Assembly (NCBI GenBank): GCA_963810195.1
Contig: CAWEMO010000005.1
Span: 62,001 to 126,000, forward strand
DNA length: 64,000 nt
Direction of reading: 5' to 3'
DNA from: Chersky-840 sp963810195
Lineage (GTDB): Bacteria; Actinomycetota; Acidimicrobiia; Acidimicrobiales; UBA8190
Position numbers and translations under genes: made by a program
The notes under the pieces: generated by a model
What the model saw: the letters and a program-made list of their open reading frames with translations, nothing else
Databases searched by the model: none
Told to the model about the DNA's origin: nothing
In this document: positions 1-11,165 of the stretch, piece after piece
Position numbering within the stretch: position 1 is the stretch's first letter
How the letters are laid out: each line of letters begins with the position of its first letter

Positions 1-1352
1 TGACCGCTATCCCTCGCTCGGGCCGGGCGAGGAGAGCGACGACGTCGTCTCGGTGGCGGGACGGGTCATGCTCGTGCGTCCCCAGGGGCGTCTGGCCTTC
101 GCCACCTTCCGCGACTCGTCGGGTCAGGTGCAGCTGTTCGCGCTGGAGAGGATCACCGAGGACTTCGAGGGCTTCTCCAAGTTGTCGCTCGGGGACTGGG
201 TGGGGGCGACGGGGCGCATCGTGCGCACCCGCAAGGGCGAGTTGTCGGTGCAGGTCCGCACGTGGGTGCTGCTGGCCCAAGCGCGCCGCGGCTTCGGCGA
301 CAAGTGGAAGGGCGTGTCCGACGTCGAGACGCGCTTTCGCCGAGCGCGAGGTGGACCTGTGGGCGAACGAGCGGACGCGCGAGATCCTGACCTTGCGCAG
401 CAGGCTCATCGGCTCGCTGCGCCGGCGCCTGGCGGATATGGGGTTCGTCGAGGTCGAGACGCCGGTGCTGCACGCCATCCCCGGTGGCGCCAACGCCAGG
501 CCCTTCGTCACGCACCACAATGCGCTCGACACCGATCTGTTCCTGCGCATCGCCCCCGAGCTCTACCTGAAGCGCCTCGTGGTGGGCGGGTTCGAGAAGG
601 TCTTCGAGATCGCCCGGGTGTTCCGCAACGAGGGCCTCTCCCCGCGCCACAACCCGGAGTTCACGATGCTCGAGCTCTATCAGGCGTACGCCGATTACCT
701 GGACCTCGCCGTGCTGGTCGAGGACCTGGTGTCGGGGCTTGCGTCGGAGCTGCGGGGCGCCACCACGATCTCGTATCAGGGTCGCGAGCTCGACCTCACG
801 CCTCCGTGGCGGCGGGCCACCATGGCCGAGCTCGTCACCGAGGCCACCGGAGAGCACGCCGATGTCCACACGCCGGTCGAAGCACTCCGCCGGCGCGTGG
901 CCGCCGCCGGCATCGAACCGAGCCCGTCGTGGGGGGCGGGCAAGCTCCTCCTCGAGCTCTACGAGAAGACCACCGAGCCCAACCTGTGGGGCCCGGTCTA
1001 CGTGATGGACTACCCGGCCGAGGTGTCCCCGCTGGCGCGCCGGCACCGCTCGGACCCTGACCTCGTCGAGCGCTTCGAGCCCGTGGTGGCCGGCCGCGAG
1101 CTGGGTAACGCCTTCTCGGAGCTGGTCGACCCCGACGACCAGCGGGCCCGCTTCGAGGCCCAGGCCCTGGCCCGCGCCGAGGGGGACGAGGACGCCATGG
1201 CCGTCGACGAGGACTACCTCCGTGCCCTGGAGCACGGGCTGCCCCCCACCGCGGGCCTCGGCATCGGGATCGACCGCCTGGTCATGCTGCTCGGCGACGT
1301 GGCCAACATCCGCGAGGTCATCGCCTTCCCCACCCTGCGCCCCGAGCGCTGA
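1..1352 (+). CDS. lysS: Lysyl-tRNA synthetase (class II), 5' truncated by window edge, with a frame break
   Basis: Charges tRNA-Lys with lysine in the cytoplasm. The window opens inside the N-terminal OB-fold anticodon-binding domain, read in the frame starting at base 2 (GRVMLVRPQGRLAFATFRD). The class II catalytic core follows in another frame from about 342: motif 2 (FRNEGLSPRHNPEFTMLE) and motif 3 (GLGIGIDRLVMLL) are intact, and the gene ends near 1352. The switch is at about 341, where the run TTTCGCCGAG has one C too many. Removing it restores the family sequence from SDVETRFR to EVDLWANERTRE. Such a break in an essential gene is most simply a sequencing error. It is convergent with the polyprenyl synthase gene. 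The same lysS-clpC neighbourhood is found in mycobacteria. Confidence 0.95.
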   Translation, partial: TAIPRSGRARRATTSSRWRDGSCSCVPRGVWPSPPSATRRVRCSCSRWRGSPRTSRASPSCRSGTGWGRRGASCAPARASCRCRSARGCCWPKRAAASATSGRACPTSRRAFAEREVDLWANERTREILTLRSRLIGSLRRRLADMGFVEVETPVLHAIPGGANARPFVTHHNALDTDLFLRIAPELYLKRLVVGGFEKVFEIARVFRNEGLSPRHNPEFTMLELYQAYADYLDLAVLVEDLVSGLASELRGATTISYQGRELDLTPPWRRATMAELVTEATGEHADVHTPVEALRRRVAAAGIEPSPSWGAGKLLLELYEKTTEPNLWGPVYVMDYPAEVSPLARRHRSDPDLVERFEPVVAGRELGNAFSELVDPDDQRARFEAQALARAEGDEDAMAVDEDYLRALEHGLPPTAGLGIGIDRLVMLLGDVANIREVIAFPTLRPER

Positions 1353-1391
1353 GCGCCGTGTCGGCGCCCCGGCCCCGGCGCGGCCGTGTGC

Positions 1392-2411
1392 TCAGCGGGA
1401 GACGGGAAGCCCCTCGAGCAGGGATCGCGCCAGGCCGCCTAGGGACCGTCCCAGGGGTGCCTCGCCCACCGACCGGGCCGCCTCGACGGCCTCGTCGACG
1501 TAGCGCCGGCCCGCCGCGATCGTCTGCGCGATGGCGCCGGACTCCGCCACGATGTGGCGCGCCTTGTCCCGTTCGGGCTGCTCGAGGGGCGCTCCGAGCA
1601 GCGGTCGCAACTCCGGTCCGGTGCCCGGGTCGCGCAGGGCGAGGAGCACCGGCAGGGTGTAGATGCCCTCGGCGAGGTCCTGGCCGGCCGGCTTGCCGAG
1701 CTCCTCGTCGGTGGCGATCACATCGAGGATGTCGTCGCGGAGCTGGAAGAGCATGCCGAAGCAGCGCCCGAAGCGCGTGAGGACGTCCACCTCGGTGCGG
1801 GGCAGCCCTCCGGTGAGGGCACCGATCCGGCACGACGTGGACATGAGCGCGGCGGTCTTCCCCTCGATGGTGCGCAGGTAGTCGTCCTCGGTGCGCTCGG
1901 TGCTGAACGCGGCCCGGACCTCGGTGACCTGGCCCTGGCACAGCAGGCCCAGCGTGTTGGCCAGGAGGCCGGCGATCTCGGTGCCGAGCGAGGCGGCGAT
2001 CTCGGCCGAGCGGGCCAGCAGGAAGTCGCCCGCCACGATGGCGACCAGGTTCCCGAAGCGGGCGTTGACGCTCTCCACGTTGCGGCGGACCAGGGCCTCG
2101 TCCATCACGTCGTCGTGGTAGAGCGAAGCCAGGTGCACGAGCTCCACCGCCACCGCCCCCTGCAGGTCGTCGGAGGTCGCCGCCCGGCGCCCTCCCGTGG
2201 CCGCCGCCAGGGCCAGGCAGGGGCGCAGGCGCTTGCCCCCGGCCGCGATCAGGTGCGTGGTGACCTCGTCCAGGAAACGGTCGCCGGAGCTGACCGCTTC
2301 CCGGAGCTCGGGTTCGAGCCGTGTGAGGTCGTCTTGGAGGAAGGGGAGTGACAGCAGTGAGGCGGTGTCCACCAGGGGGAACGATAGGCGAAGGATCCCG
2401 AGGCGGGTCAA
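1392..2411 (-). CDS. Trans-polyprenyl diphosphate synthase (heptaprenyl/octaprenyl type)
   Basis: Extends allylic diphosphates with isopentenyl diphosphate to make the long prenyl chain used for menaquinone or related lipids. The 339-residue protein has the all-helical isoprenyl synthase hallmarks: GGKR at 58-61, first Asp-rich motif DDVMD at 100-104, and second Asp-rich motif DDILD at 226-230. Residues before the first motif (HLASLYH) look like a long-chain synthase rather than a GGPP synthase, but product length cannot be read reliably. The first 14 codons may be untranslated, since GTG at 2369 (VDTASLLSL) is an alternative start. It is transcribed towards lysS. The usual menaquinone partners are not in the window. 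Confidence 0.9.
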   Translation of the reverse strand: MTRLGILRLSFPLVDTASLLSLPFLQDDLTRLEPELREAVSSGDRFLDEVTTHLIAAGGKRLRPCLALAAATGGRRAATSDDLQGAVAVELVHLASLYHDDVMDEALVRRNVESVNARFGNLVAIVAGDFLLARSAEIAASLGTEIAGLLANTLGLLCQGQVTEVRAAFSTERTEDDYLRTIEGKTAALMSTSCRIGALTGGLPRTEVDVLTRFGRCFGMLFQLRDDILDVIATDEELGKPAGQDLAEGIYTLPVLLALRDPGTGPELRPLLGAPLEQPERDKARHIVAESGAIAQTIAAGRRYVDEAVEAARSVGEAPLGRSLGGLARSLLEGLPVSR

Positions 2412-2671
2412 CGTGGGCCCTCCCCGACGGCCCTGGCCAGGGCATCGACCTGGCGCCCGGGGCCGCGGCGGCCGGTGGCATGCGCAGGTTTGTGCCAGCC
2501 CTGTGACTACGGTTCGGAGTTCAAGGTCAGGATCCGGGCCCCGCGTGCCGAAGGAAGGGGGGACGTATCCGGGACCTTGGGCTCGAGGGAAAGGGGACCT
2601 CTGGGTGTTTGTTGCCAGAGCATGCCCGGTAGACTCTGCTCAAGATTCGAGCCGTCGAGGGAGGCGGTCTG

Positions 2672-5157
<2,486 letters not shown>

Positions 5158-5202
5158 CCTGACCCAGCTCTGATCGACACACCCGGTCCGTAGCCTCCCG
5201 GT

Positions 5203-6618
5203 GTGGGACGGCTGAGGACGGTGCACCGGTGCACGGCGTGCGGGGGCGCCTCCCCACGCTGGTCGGGTCGCTGCCCGGGATGCGGCGAGTGGAACAGCCT
5301 CGTCGAGGAGCCCGTGGTCGTCGCGGGCGCCCCCTCGGCGCGCGCCGGGGGAGGCTCGGGGTCTGCGTCCGGCGACTGCCTCGGTCCGGCGGTGCCCGAT
5401 GGGGCCGGTCACGCCCTTCGGCTCGTCGACGTCGACCCCACCCGGTCCGGGCCCGTACCCACCGGCCTGGACGAGCTCGACCGCGTCCTCGGCGGGGGGC
5501 TGGTGCCGGGCTCGGTGACGTTGCTGGGCGGGGAGCCCGGGGTGGGGAAGTCGACCCTGTTGCTCCAGGTCCTGTCGTCCACGGCCCGTGCCGCCCCCGT
5601 GCTGCTCGTGTCCGCCGAGGAGTCCGCCCAGCAGGTGCGCCGGCGCGCCGAGCGCCTGGGGCCCCTTCCCCCCGGCCTCATGATCCTCGACGGCTCCGAC
5701 CTGTCGGCCCTGCCCGCCGCGTTACGCGACACCGGCCCCGTGCTCGTCGTCGTCGACTCCATCCAGGCGGTCGCCGACCCCGGCGTGGCGGGCACGCCGG
5801 GGAGCCTCGGTCAGGTGCGGGCCTGCACCGATGTGGTCGTCCACCTGGCCAAGCTCCACGGCATCCCCTTCGTGCTCGTGGGCCACGTCACCAAGGAGGG
5901 CACGCTGGCCGGGCCCAGGACCCTCGAGCACCTCGTCGACACCGTCCTCGCTGTCGAGGGCGATCGCCACCACGCGCTGCGCACGGTGCGCGCCACCAAG
6001 CACCGCTTCGGCCCCACCGGCGAGCTCGGGCTCTTCGAGATGCTCGACAGCGGTCTGGCCGCGGTGACCGATCCCTACCGGTTGCTGCTCGGGGACCGGC
6101 GCCCCGGCGCGCCCGGGAGCGCGGTCCTGCCCGCCATGCAGGGCCAGCGTGCGCTGTTGGTCGAGGTCCAAGCCCTCACGGCGCGCACCGCGCCCGAGAC
6201 CCCGAGCCGGCGTTCGGCCCAGGGCGTCGACGGCGGTCGCCTCGCCCTACTGCTCGCCGTCCTCGAGCAGCGCGCCGGCGTGGCCCTCGGGCGCACCGAC
6301 GTCTTCGCGTCCGCCGTCGGCGGCATCCGGGTGCTCGAGCCCGCCGCCGACCTGGCCCTGGCGCTCGCCCTGGCCTCGGCGGCGTCGGCCCGCCCCCTGC
6401 CCCCGGACCTGGTGGTGTTCGGAGAGGTGGGCCTCGGCGGCGAGGTCAGGCAGGTGCCCCACGCCCCGCGCCGGCTGGCCGAGGCGGCCCGTGTGGGGTT
6501 CCGCCATGCGCTCGTGCCCGAGGCGTGTCCCGACGGTCCGCGGGGGATGGAGGTCGTGCACGTGCGCTCCCTCGCGCAGGCGGTGGCACTGGCGACGGGG
6601 GCCGAGCCCCCGTCCTGA
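5203..6618 (+). CDS. radA: RadA/Sms DNA repair ATPase
   Basis: Branch-migration factor acting with RecA in recombination. It has 471 residues. An N-terminal C4 zinc finger (C10, C13, C24, C27) precedes a RecA-like core with Walker A GGEPGVGKST at 109-118. The RadA signature normally reads KNRFG; here it is KHRFG at 266-270, an Asn-to-His change in a residue that is nearly invariant. The C-terminal Lon-protease-like domain (VVFGEVGLGGEVRQVPH) lacks the protease catalytic pair, as in other RadA proteins. GTG start 46 bp after clpC. radA and disA are neighbours in many Gram-positive genomes, which fits linked recombination and damage signalling. Confidence 0.95.
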   Translation: MGRLRTVHRCTACGGASPRWSGRCPGCGEWNSLVEEPVVVAGAPSARAGGGSGSASGDCLGPAVPDGAGHALRLVDVDPTRSGPVPTGLDELDRVLGGGLVPGSVTLLGGEPGVGKSTLLLQVLSSTARAAPVLLVSAEESAQQVRRRAERLGPLPPGLMILDGSDLSALPAALRDTGPVLVVVDSIQAVADPGVAGTPGSLGQVRACTDVVVHLAKLHGIPFVLVGHVTKEGTLAGPRTLEHLVDTVLAVEGDRHHALRTVRATKHRFGPTGELGLFEMLDSGLAAVTDPYRLLLGDRRPGAPGSAVLPAMQGQRALLVEVQALTARTAPETPSRRSAQGVDGGRLALLLAVLEQRAGVALGRTDVFASAVGGIRVLEPAADLALALALASAASARPLPPDLVVFGEVGLGGEVRQVPHAPRRLAEAARVGFRHALVPEACPDGPRGMEVVHVRSLAQAVALATGAEPPS

Positions 6619-6720
6619 GCGGGGCGCCCGACGCGGGCCCCGGCGCGGACGACGTGCCGCGCGCGTCACATCGGAGCCGCGCTGCGAATGGCCGCGTAGG
6701 GCGCCGGGTACCATGCGGAG

Positions 6721-7911
6721 GTGGTGGTGCGACCGAGCTCGGCCATGGCCGACGCCCTGGCGCTCGTTGCGCCGGGCCAACCCGTGCGCGACGGCATCGA
6801 GCGCGTCCTGCAGGCCGATCGCGGTCTCCTGCTCGTGGTGGGGGACGGGCCCGAGGTGCTGTCGATCTGCACCGGCGGGTTCCTCCTCGACGCCGAGTTC
6901 AGCCCCCAGCGGCTGTCGGAGCTGGCGAAGATGGACGGGGCCATCATCTTGTCGCCCGACGCCGATCGCATCGCCCGGGCGAACGTGCACCTCATGCCCA
7001 ACGCCACCATCCCCACCATCGAGACCGGCACGCGCCATCGCACCGCCGAGCGCGTGGCGCGCTCGGTCGACGTGCCCGTGGTGTCGGTGTCGGCGGCGAT
7101 GGGGCTCGTGACCGTCTACCGGGGCGATGCCCGGCACGTCCTGCAGGACGAGCGGCGCCTCCACGAGCGGGTGCGCCAGGCGCTGCAGACCTCTCGGCGG
7201 TTCCGTCAGCGTTTCGACACCGCGCTGGCCTCGCTGTCGGCTCTCGAGATCGCCGACACCGTCACCGTGCGCGACGTCGCCGCGGTGCTCCAGCCCGCCG
7301 AGTTGCTGTTCCGGATCGCGGACGAGGTCAAGGTCGACATCGTCGAGCTCGGTGAGGACGGGCGTCTGCTGCGGCTGCAGCTCGACGAGGTCCTCGAGGG
7401 CGTCGACCCCGTGCGCCAGCTCGTCATGCGCGACTATCTCTTCGCCGGCGACGGCGGGGCGCGCGCCACGCGGGCCGACGGACGCACGGACGGGCGCGGC
7501 GACGGGCGGCGGCCCCCACGACCGGCCGCGGCGCGTGGCGACGGCCACGGCGCGCACCGCGGCGTCACATCCGACGAGTCCCGAGGCGCGCTGGCCACCC
7601 TCGCCGCGCTGTCGACCGACGAGCTGCTCGACGTCCGGCGCATGCCGGGCGTGCTCGGGCTCGGCTCCGCGCACGCCGATCCCGACGCACCGCTCGAGCC
7701 CCGCGGATACCGGCTCTTGCACCGCCTCCCGCGGTTCCCCGAACCGCTCGTGGACAGGATCGTCGAGCACTTCGCCGGGCTCCAGCGGATCATGCGGACG
7801 TCGGTGGTCGATCTCGAGGAAGTGGAGGGTGTGGGCGAGGCCCGCGCCCGATCGGTGAAGGAAGGGCTGGCCCGCCTGGCAGAAGCGAGCATCCTCGATC
7901 GCTATGAGTGA
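6721..7911 (+). CDS. disA: DisA diadenylate cyclase (c-di-AMP synthase, DNA-integrity scanning)
   Basis: Condenses two ATP into cyclic di-AMP and scans DNA for branched structures. The DAC domain has DGA at 72-74 and RHR at 105-107, both needed for catalysis. A helical spine follows, and C-terminal helix-hairpin-helix residues (VEGVGEARARSVKEGL) bind DNA. Between spine and HhH, residues about 243-290 form a Gly/Arg/Asp-rich low-complexity insert (DGRTDGRGDGRR) absent from typical DisA, which makes the protein about 396 residues rather than about 355. The start is GTG at 6721. It stands 102 bp after radA. Confidence 0.95.
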   Translation: MVVRPSSAMADALALVAPGQPVRDGIERVLQADRGLLLVVGDGPEVLSICTGGFLLDAEFSPQRLSELAKMDGAIILSPDADRIARANVHLMPNATIPTIETGTRHRTAERVARSVDVPVVSVSAAMGLVTVYRGDARHVLQDERRLHERVRQALQTSRRFRQRFDTALASLSALEIADTVTVRDVAAVLQPAELLFRIADEVKVDIVELGEDGRLLRLQLDEVLEGVDPVRQLVMRDYLFAGDGGARATRADGRTDGRGDGRRPPRPAAARGDGHGAHRGVTSDESRGALATLAALSTDELLDVRRMPGVLGLGSAHADPDAPLEPRGYRLLHRLPRFPEPLVDRIVEHFAGLQRIMRTSVVDLEEVEGVGEARARSVKEGLARLAEASILDRYE

Positions 7912-8033
7912 CCGTGGGGTGCCACGTCGGGGGGACGGGTCGGGCTGGGGCCCCGGGGGAGCCGCTCGGGTAGAATGCAACTCCTGTCCCTCGCCGTGAG
8001 CCTGTGGTCAGCGCGCCATCCCAGGAGAGGTAC

Positions 8034-8510
8034 GTGTTCGACATCGGTGACAAGGTGGTCTACCCCCATCACGGGGCGGCGATCGTGGAGCGGCGCGAGG
8101 TCAAGGAAGCCTTCGGCGAGAAGAAGGAGTACCTCGTGCTCCGACTCGCCTATGGCGACCTGACGTTGATGGTCCCCGCCGACAACACCGAGGGCGTGGG
8201 CCTGCGCGAGGTGATCAACGACGAAGAGGTCGAGGAGGTGTTCGCCGTCCTCCGCAAGAAGGAGGCGCGCATGCCCACGAACTGGTCACGCCGCTACAAG
8301 AACCACTCCGAGAAGCTCCGCTCCGGCGACATCTACCAGGTGGCCGAAGTGGTGCGGAACCTGTCGATCCGCGACAAGGACAAGGGTCTGTCGGCCGGCG
8401 AGAAGCGCATGCTCAGTCGGGCGCGCCAGATCCTCGTGTCGGAGCTGACCTTCGCGCTCGACGTCGACGAGGCCGCGGCGGAGAAGCGCCTGGACGAGGC
8501 GCTGCCCTGA
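8034..8510 (+). CDS. carD: CarD-family RNA polymerase-binding transcription regulator
   Basis: Binds the RNA polymerase beta subunit through its N-terminal Tudor-like (RID) domain and stabilises open complexes. The protein starts FDIGDKVVYPHHGAA, the canonical CarD N-terminus, and has the basic helical C-terminal DNA-binding domain (NWSRRYKNHSEKL, EKRMLSRARQILVSE). GTG at 8034 was chosen because AGGAGAGG lies at 8023-8030 and because the family begins at this point. An upstream in-frame GTG at 8004 would add ten residues with no family support. It lies between disA and ispD, as in mycobacteria. Confidence 0.95.
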   Translation: MFDIGDKVVYPHHGAAIVERREVKEAFGEKKEYLVLRLAYGDLTLMVPADNTEGVGLREVINDEEVEEVFAVLRKKEARMPTNWSRRYKNHSEKLRSGDIYQVAEVVRNLSIRDKDKGLSAGEKRMLSRARQILVSELTFALDVDEAAAEKRLDEALP

Positions 8511-8552
8511 GCCGGGCGGGCCCGCACCGCCCCGGCGGCGCGCGGTCACAGG

Positions 8553-9218
8553 GTGGGGGGTGAGCGCGTGTCGGTGTGGGTGGTCGTGGTGGCTGCCGGC
8601 GACGGCCGGAGGTTCGGGGCCCCGAAGCAATTCGCGCAGATCGCGGGCCGAGCCATGGTGCAGTGGGCCGTCGACGCGGCCCGGAGCGTGGCCGACGGCG
8701 TGGTGCTCGTACTCCCCCGGGGTGAGGTCGAAGCCGGCGCGCCGGCGCGGCCCGCCACCGCGGGCGCGGACGTGGTGGTGGGCGGCGGGGACACGCGGGC
8801 GGCTTCGGTGCGGGCCGGGCTCGCCGTGGTGCCCGTCTCGGCCGACGTGATCGTGGTGCACGACGGGGCCCGCCCCCTGGCGTCGCCGGCACTGTTCCGG
8901 GCTGTGGTCGACATGGTCGCGGGCGGAGCAGACGCGGCCGTTCCCGCGTTGGCGGTGGCCGACACCTTGAAGCGGGTCGTGGGCGACGCCGTCACCGACA
9001 CGGTGCCGCGCCAGGGCGTCGTGGCCGTGCAGACGCCTCAGGCGTTCCGAGCCGCCGTGCTGCGCGACGCGCATCGCGACCTGCCCGAAGCCACCGATGA
9101 CGCCGGGTTGGTGGAGTCGTTGGGAGCTACCGTGCGGGTCGTGGCCGGCGACCCGAGGAACATCAAGGTGACGACGGTCGCCGACCTCGAGGTCGCCCAG
9201 GCCCTGGCGACGTCATGA
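8553..9218 (+). CDS. ispD: 2-C-methyl-D-erythritol 4-phosphate cytidylyltransferase
   Basis: Third step of the non-mevalonate (MEP) isoprenoid pathway: CTP plus MEP gives CDP-ME. The N-terminus has the nucleotide-binding loop AAGDGRRFG with a following PKQF. VVHDGARPL and the C-terminal NIKVTT are further IspD signatures. About 221 residues, normal for the family. The start could be GTG 8553 or GTG 8568; the second begins VSVWVVVVAAGDG, closer to the family. It overlaps ispF by 4 bp (ATGA), so the two are probably translationally coupled. Together with the prenyl synthase gene it shows MEP-derived isoprenoid synthesis. Confidence 0.94.
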   Translation: MGGERVSVWVVVVAAGDGRRFGAPKQFAQIAGRAMVQWAVDAARSVADGVVLVLPRGEVEAGAPARPATAGADVVVGGGDTRAASVRAGLAVVPVSADVIVVHDGARPLASPALFRAVVDMVAGGADAAVPALAVADTLKRVVGDAVTDTVPRQGVVAVQTPQAFRAAVLRDAHRDLPEATDDAGLVESLGATVRVVAGDPRNIKVTTVADLEVAQALATS

Positions 9219-9718
9219 CCGCGGGTGGGGTCGAACCCGGAGGGATGCGTGTCGGGCAGGGATTCGACATCCACCGCTTCTCGGGGGACCCGGGGCGCCC
9301 CCTCGTGCTCGGGGGGGTGAGGGTACCCGGTGCGCCGGGGCTCGCCGGTCACTCCGACGGGGACGTCGTGGCCCACGCCCTCGCAGAGGGCCTCCTGGGC
9401 GCAGCGGGCCTCGGCGACCTCGGGCGCCATTTTCCCGCCAGTGACCCTGCCTGGGCCGGCGCCGACTCCATGGCCCTCCTGGACACGGTCTCCTCGATGG
9501 TCCGAGCGCAGCACTGGCGTCTGCTCAACGCGGACTGCACCGTCGTCTGTGAGCGCCCCCGGCTCGCCGACCACACAGACGGCATGGCGCGTCGGCTCCA
9601 TGACCTACTGGGCGCGCCCGTGAGCGTGAAGGCCAAGCGCGCCGAGGGCCTGGGCGCGCTCGGTCGGGTCGAGGGCATCGCATGTCTGGCGGTCGTGCTC
9701 CTGGCCTCGGTGGCGTGA
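9215..9718 (+). CDS. ispF: 2-C-methyl-D-erythritol 2,4-cyclodiphosphate synthase
   Basis: Converts CDP-ME 2-phosphate to the cyclic diphosphate, releasing CMP, in the MEP pathway. Metal ligands are in GFDIHRF and in GHSDGDVVAHAL; the domain ends with VKAKRAEGLGALGR, matching the family. ATG 9215 overlaps the ispD stop. ATG 9245 (MRVGQGFDIH) is an alternative that matches the usual family start better. The ispE gene is not in the window. Confidence 0.94.
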   Translation: MTAGGVEPGGMRVGQGFDIHRFSGDPGRPLVLGGVRVPGAPGLAGHSDGDVVAHALAEGLLGAAGLGDLGRHFPASDPAWAGADSMALLDTVSSMVRAQHWRLLNADCTVVCERPRLADHTDGMARRLHDLLGAPVSVKAKRAEGLGALGRVEGIACLAVVLLASVA

Positions 9719-10647
9719 GCGGTCCACCGCGTCGGCGCCGCGGTTCCACCACCGGGCGAACGGGCACGACGCGGCGCGACGGCGGGCGGGGAAGAGGTGA
9801 GGGCTCCGGCGCCAAGGGCGCGGGTGGGGCGCGGGGCGCGCGTGGCGCCGGGGGCCGGCCGGTCGGCGGGGGCGGACGCTCTCTGGGTGGGGAGCAGGTC
9901 GAAGGTCGCCAGGCCGTGCGCGAGCTCCTCGCCGCGGGCCGCCGCCCGGTGCGCGAGGTGTGGATCGCCGAGGACCTCGACCCGTCCCCCCACATCGACG
10001 ACATCGAGAAGATGGCGACCCGCCGACGCGTCCGGCTCGTGCTCGTGCCGCGGACGAAGCTCGACCGGGCGGCGCGCACCGACGCCCCCCAGGGGGTCCT
10101 GGCCTACGCGCGCCCTCTCGAGGAGGTCGAGCTCGACGCGCTGTGCCATACCCGGCGCGCCGCGGCGCCCTTCCTTCTCGTGCTCGACGGGGTCACCGAC
10201 CCCCACAACGTCGGCGCCCTGCTGCGTACCGCCGAGTGTGCGGGGGTCACCGGCGTGGTGCTGCCGCGACATCGCGCCGTCCACGTCACGCCGACGGTGG
10301 CCAAGGTGGCGGCGGGCGCGGTCGAGCATCTCGACATCGCCGTGGTCCCCGGAGTCCCCACCGCGCTCCGGCGCATGGACGAGCTCGGGGTGCGCAGTGT
10401 CGGCCTCGACGCGAGCGCCCAGGCGTCGCTGTTCGAACTCGACCTCGACGCGGGCGGGCCGGTCGCGCTGGTCCTGGGGGCCGAGGGCCGGGGCCTGGCG
10501 TCGCTCACCCGCCGTCGCTGCTCGGCTCTCGGGGCCATTCCCCAGTACGGGGCCCTGCGCGCGCTCAACGTGGCCGCCGCCGGTGCCGTGGCGTGCTTCG
10601 AGCTGGCCAGGCGTCGTGCCGCTTCGGAGTCCGGTGTCGGCCCATAG
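9715..10647 (+). CDS. rlmB: TrmH-family (SpoU) 23S rRNA 2'-O-methyltransferase, RlmB type
   Basis: SAM-dependent 2'-O-methylation of a ribose in 23S rRNA (G2251 by RlmB homology). A substrate-binding domain (EGRQAVRELLAAG) precedes the knotted SPOUT domain with motif 1 DPHNVGALLRTAECAG, motif 2 LVLGAEGRGL and motif 3 ALNVAAAGA. In motif 3 Ala-Ala replaces the usual Ser-Val. The start is taken as GTG 9715, which overlaps the ispF stop by 4 bp. An ATG at 9682 would add 11 residues. About 55 N-terminal residues form a Gly/Arg-rich disordered tail. In mycobacteria cysS separates ispF from this gene; here it is absent. Confidence 0.92.
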   Translation: MSGPPRRRRGSTTGRTGTTRRDGGRGRGEGSGAKGAGGARGARGAGGRPVGGGGRSLGGEQVEGRQAVRELLAAGRRPVREVWIAEDLDPSPHIDDIEKMATRRRVRLVLVPRTKLDRAARTDAPQGVLAYARPLEEVELDALCHTRRAAAPFLLVLDGVTDPHNVGALLRTAECAGVTGVVLPRHRAVHVTPTVAKVAAGAVEHLDIAVVPGVPTALRRMDELGVRSVGLDASAQASLFELDLDAGGPVALVLGAEGRGLASLTRRRCSALGAIPQYGALRALNVAAAGAVACFELARRRAASESGVGP

Positions 10648-10728
10648 CCCGGGGGGCGTAGACGCCCACGGGCACGTCGGACAGCGACGGCACTGCGGCG
10701 CACGAGGTGCGCGGCAACAGCGCGTCCG

Positions 10729-10801
10729 AGCCGGTGGTGGGACTCGAACCCACGGCCTGACGATTACAAATCGTCTGCGCTACCAGCTGCGCCACACCGG
10801 C
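10729..10801 (-). tRNA. tRNA-Thr (anticodon TGT)
   Basis: Folds as a full cloverleaf on the minus strand: acceptor GCCGGTG/CACCGGC, D stem GCGC/GCGC, anticodon stem GACGA/TCGTC with loop TTTGTAA (anticodon TGT), T stem GTGGG/CCCAC with loop TTCGAGT. The discriminator is T. CCA is not encoded. The gene is 73 nt. Confidence 0.96.
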
Positions 10802-10904
10802 CTGGGCGCCACGCTACCGCCGGTTCTGTACCCGTCCCGGCAGGCAGGGGTGGTGGTCCGAGGATCCTTGCTTCACGCGGTGCGTTGGCAGGCTTGACCT
10901 TGCG

Positions 10905-11165
10905 ATGGCATTGACAGACCAGGACCGCCAGATCCTCGACTTCGAGGAATCGTGGTGGACCAGGCCCGGCGCGAAGGCCACGGGCATCCGTGTCCGCCTG
11001 GCCATGTCGCCGACCGCCTACTACCGCCGGCTGGCCGAGCTCGTCGACACCGCGGACGCCCTCGAGCACGCACCACTGGTGGTCCGGCGCCTGCGTCGCC
11101 GCCGCCTCGACCAACGCCGGGGCCGGTTCGAGCCCACCGCCGCCCCCCACCATCCGCGCCGATGA
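10905..11165 (+). CDS. DUF3263 small actinobacterial protein
   Basis: 86 residues. The core ILDFEESWWTRPGAK, then MSPTAYYRRLAELVD, then VVRRLRRRRL, matches DUF3263, a small helical family restricted to actinobacteria and resembling a helix-turn-helix. Function is unknown. Its stop overlaps the next gene's ATG by 4 bp. The DUF3263-LytR_C pairing also occurs in mycobacteria (Rv0430-Rv0431, recalled, not searched), which supports both as real genes. Confidence 0.85.
   Translation: MALTDQDRQILDFEESWWTRPGAKATGIRVRLAMSPTAYYRRLAELVDTADALEHAPLVVRRLRRRRLDQRRGRFEPTAAPHHPRR

Noticed and set aside
153..1235. 360-codon antisense frame over lysS
   Set aside because: Shadow of the lysS catalytic domain.
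1353..1391. Terminator between lysS and the prenyl synthase gene
   Set aside because: Only diffuse GC complementarity; no stable single stem.
2612..2635. TTGCCA and TAGACT as a clpC promoter
   Set aside because: Only 12 bp apart, too short for a sigma-70-type promoter.
5229..7355. 708-codon frame over radA and disA
   Set aside because: Out of frame with both well-conserved genes; Arg/Pro/Gly-rich nonsense translation.
6247..7980. 577-codon antisense frame over disA
   Set aside because: No recognisable domain; disA on the other strand is certain.
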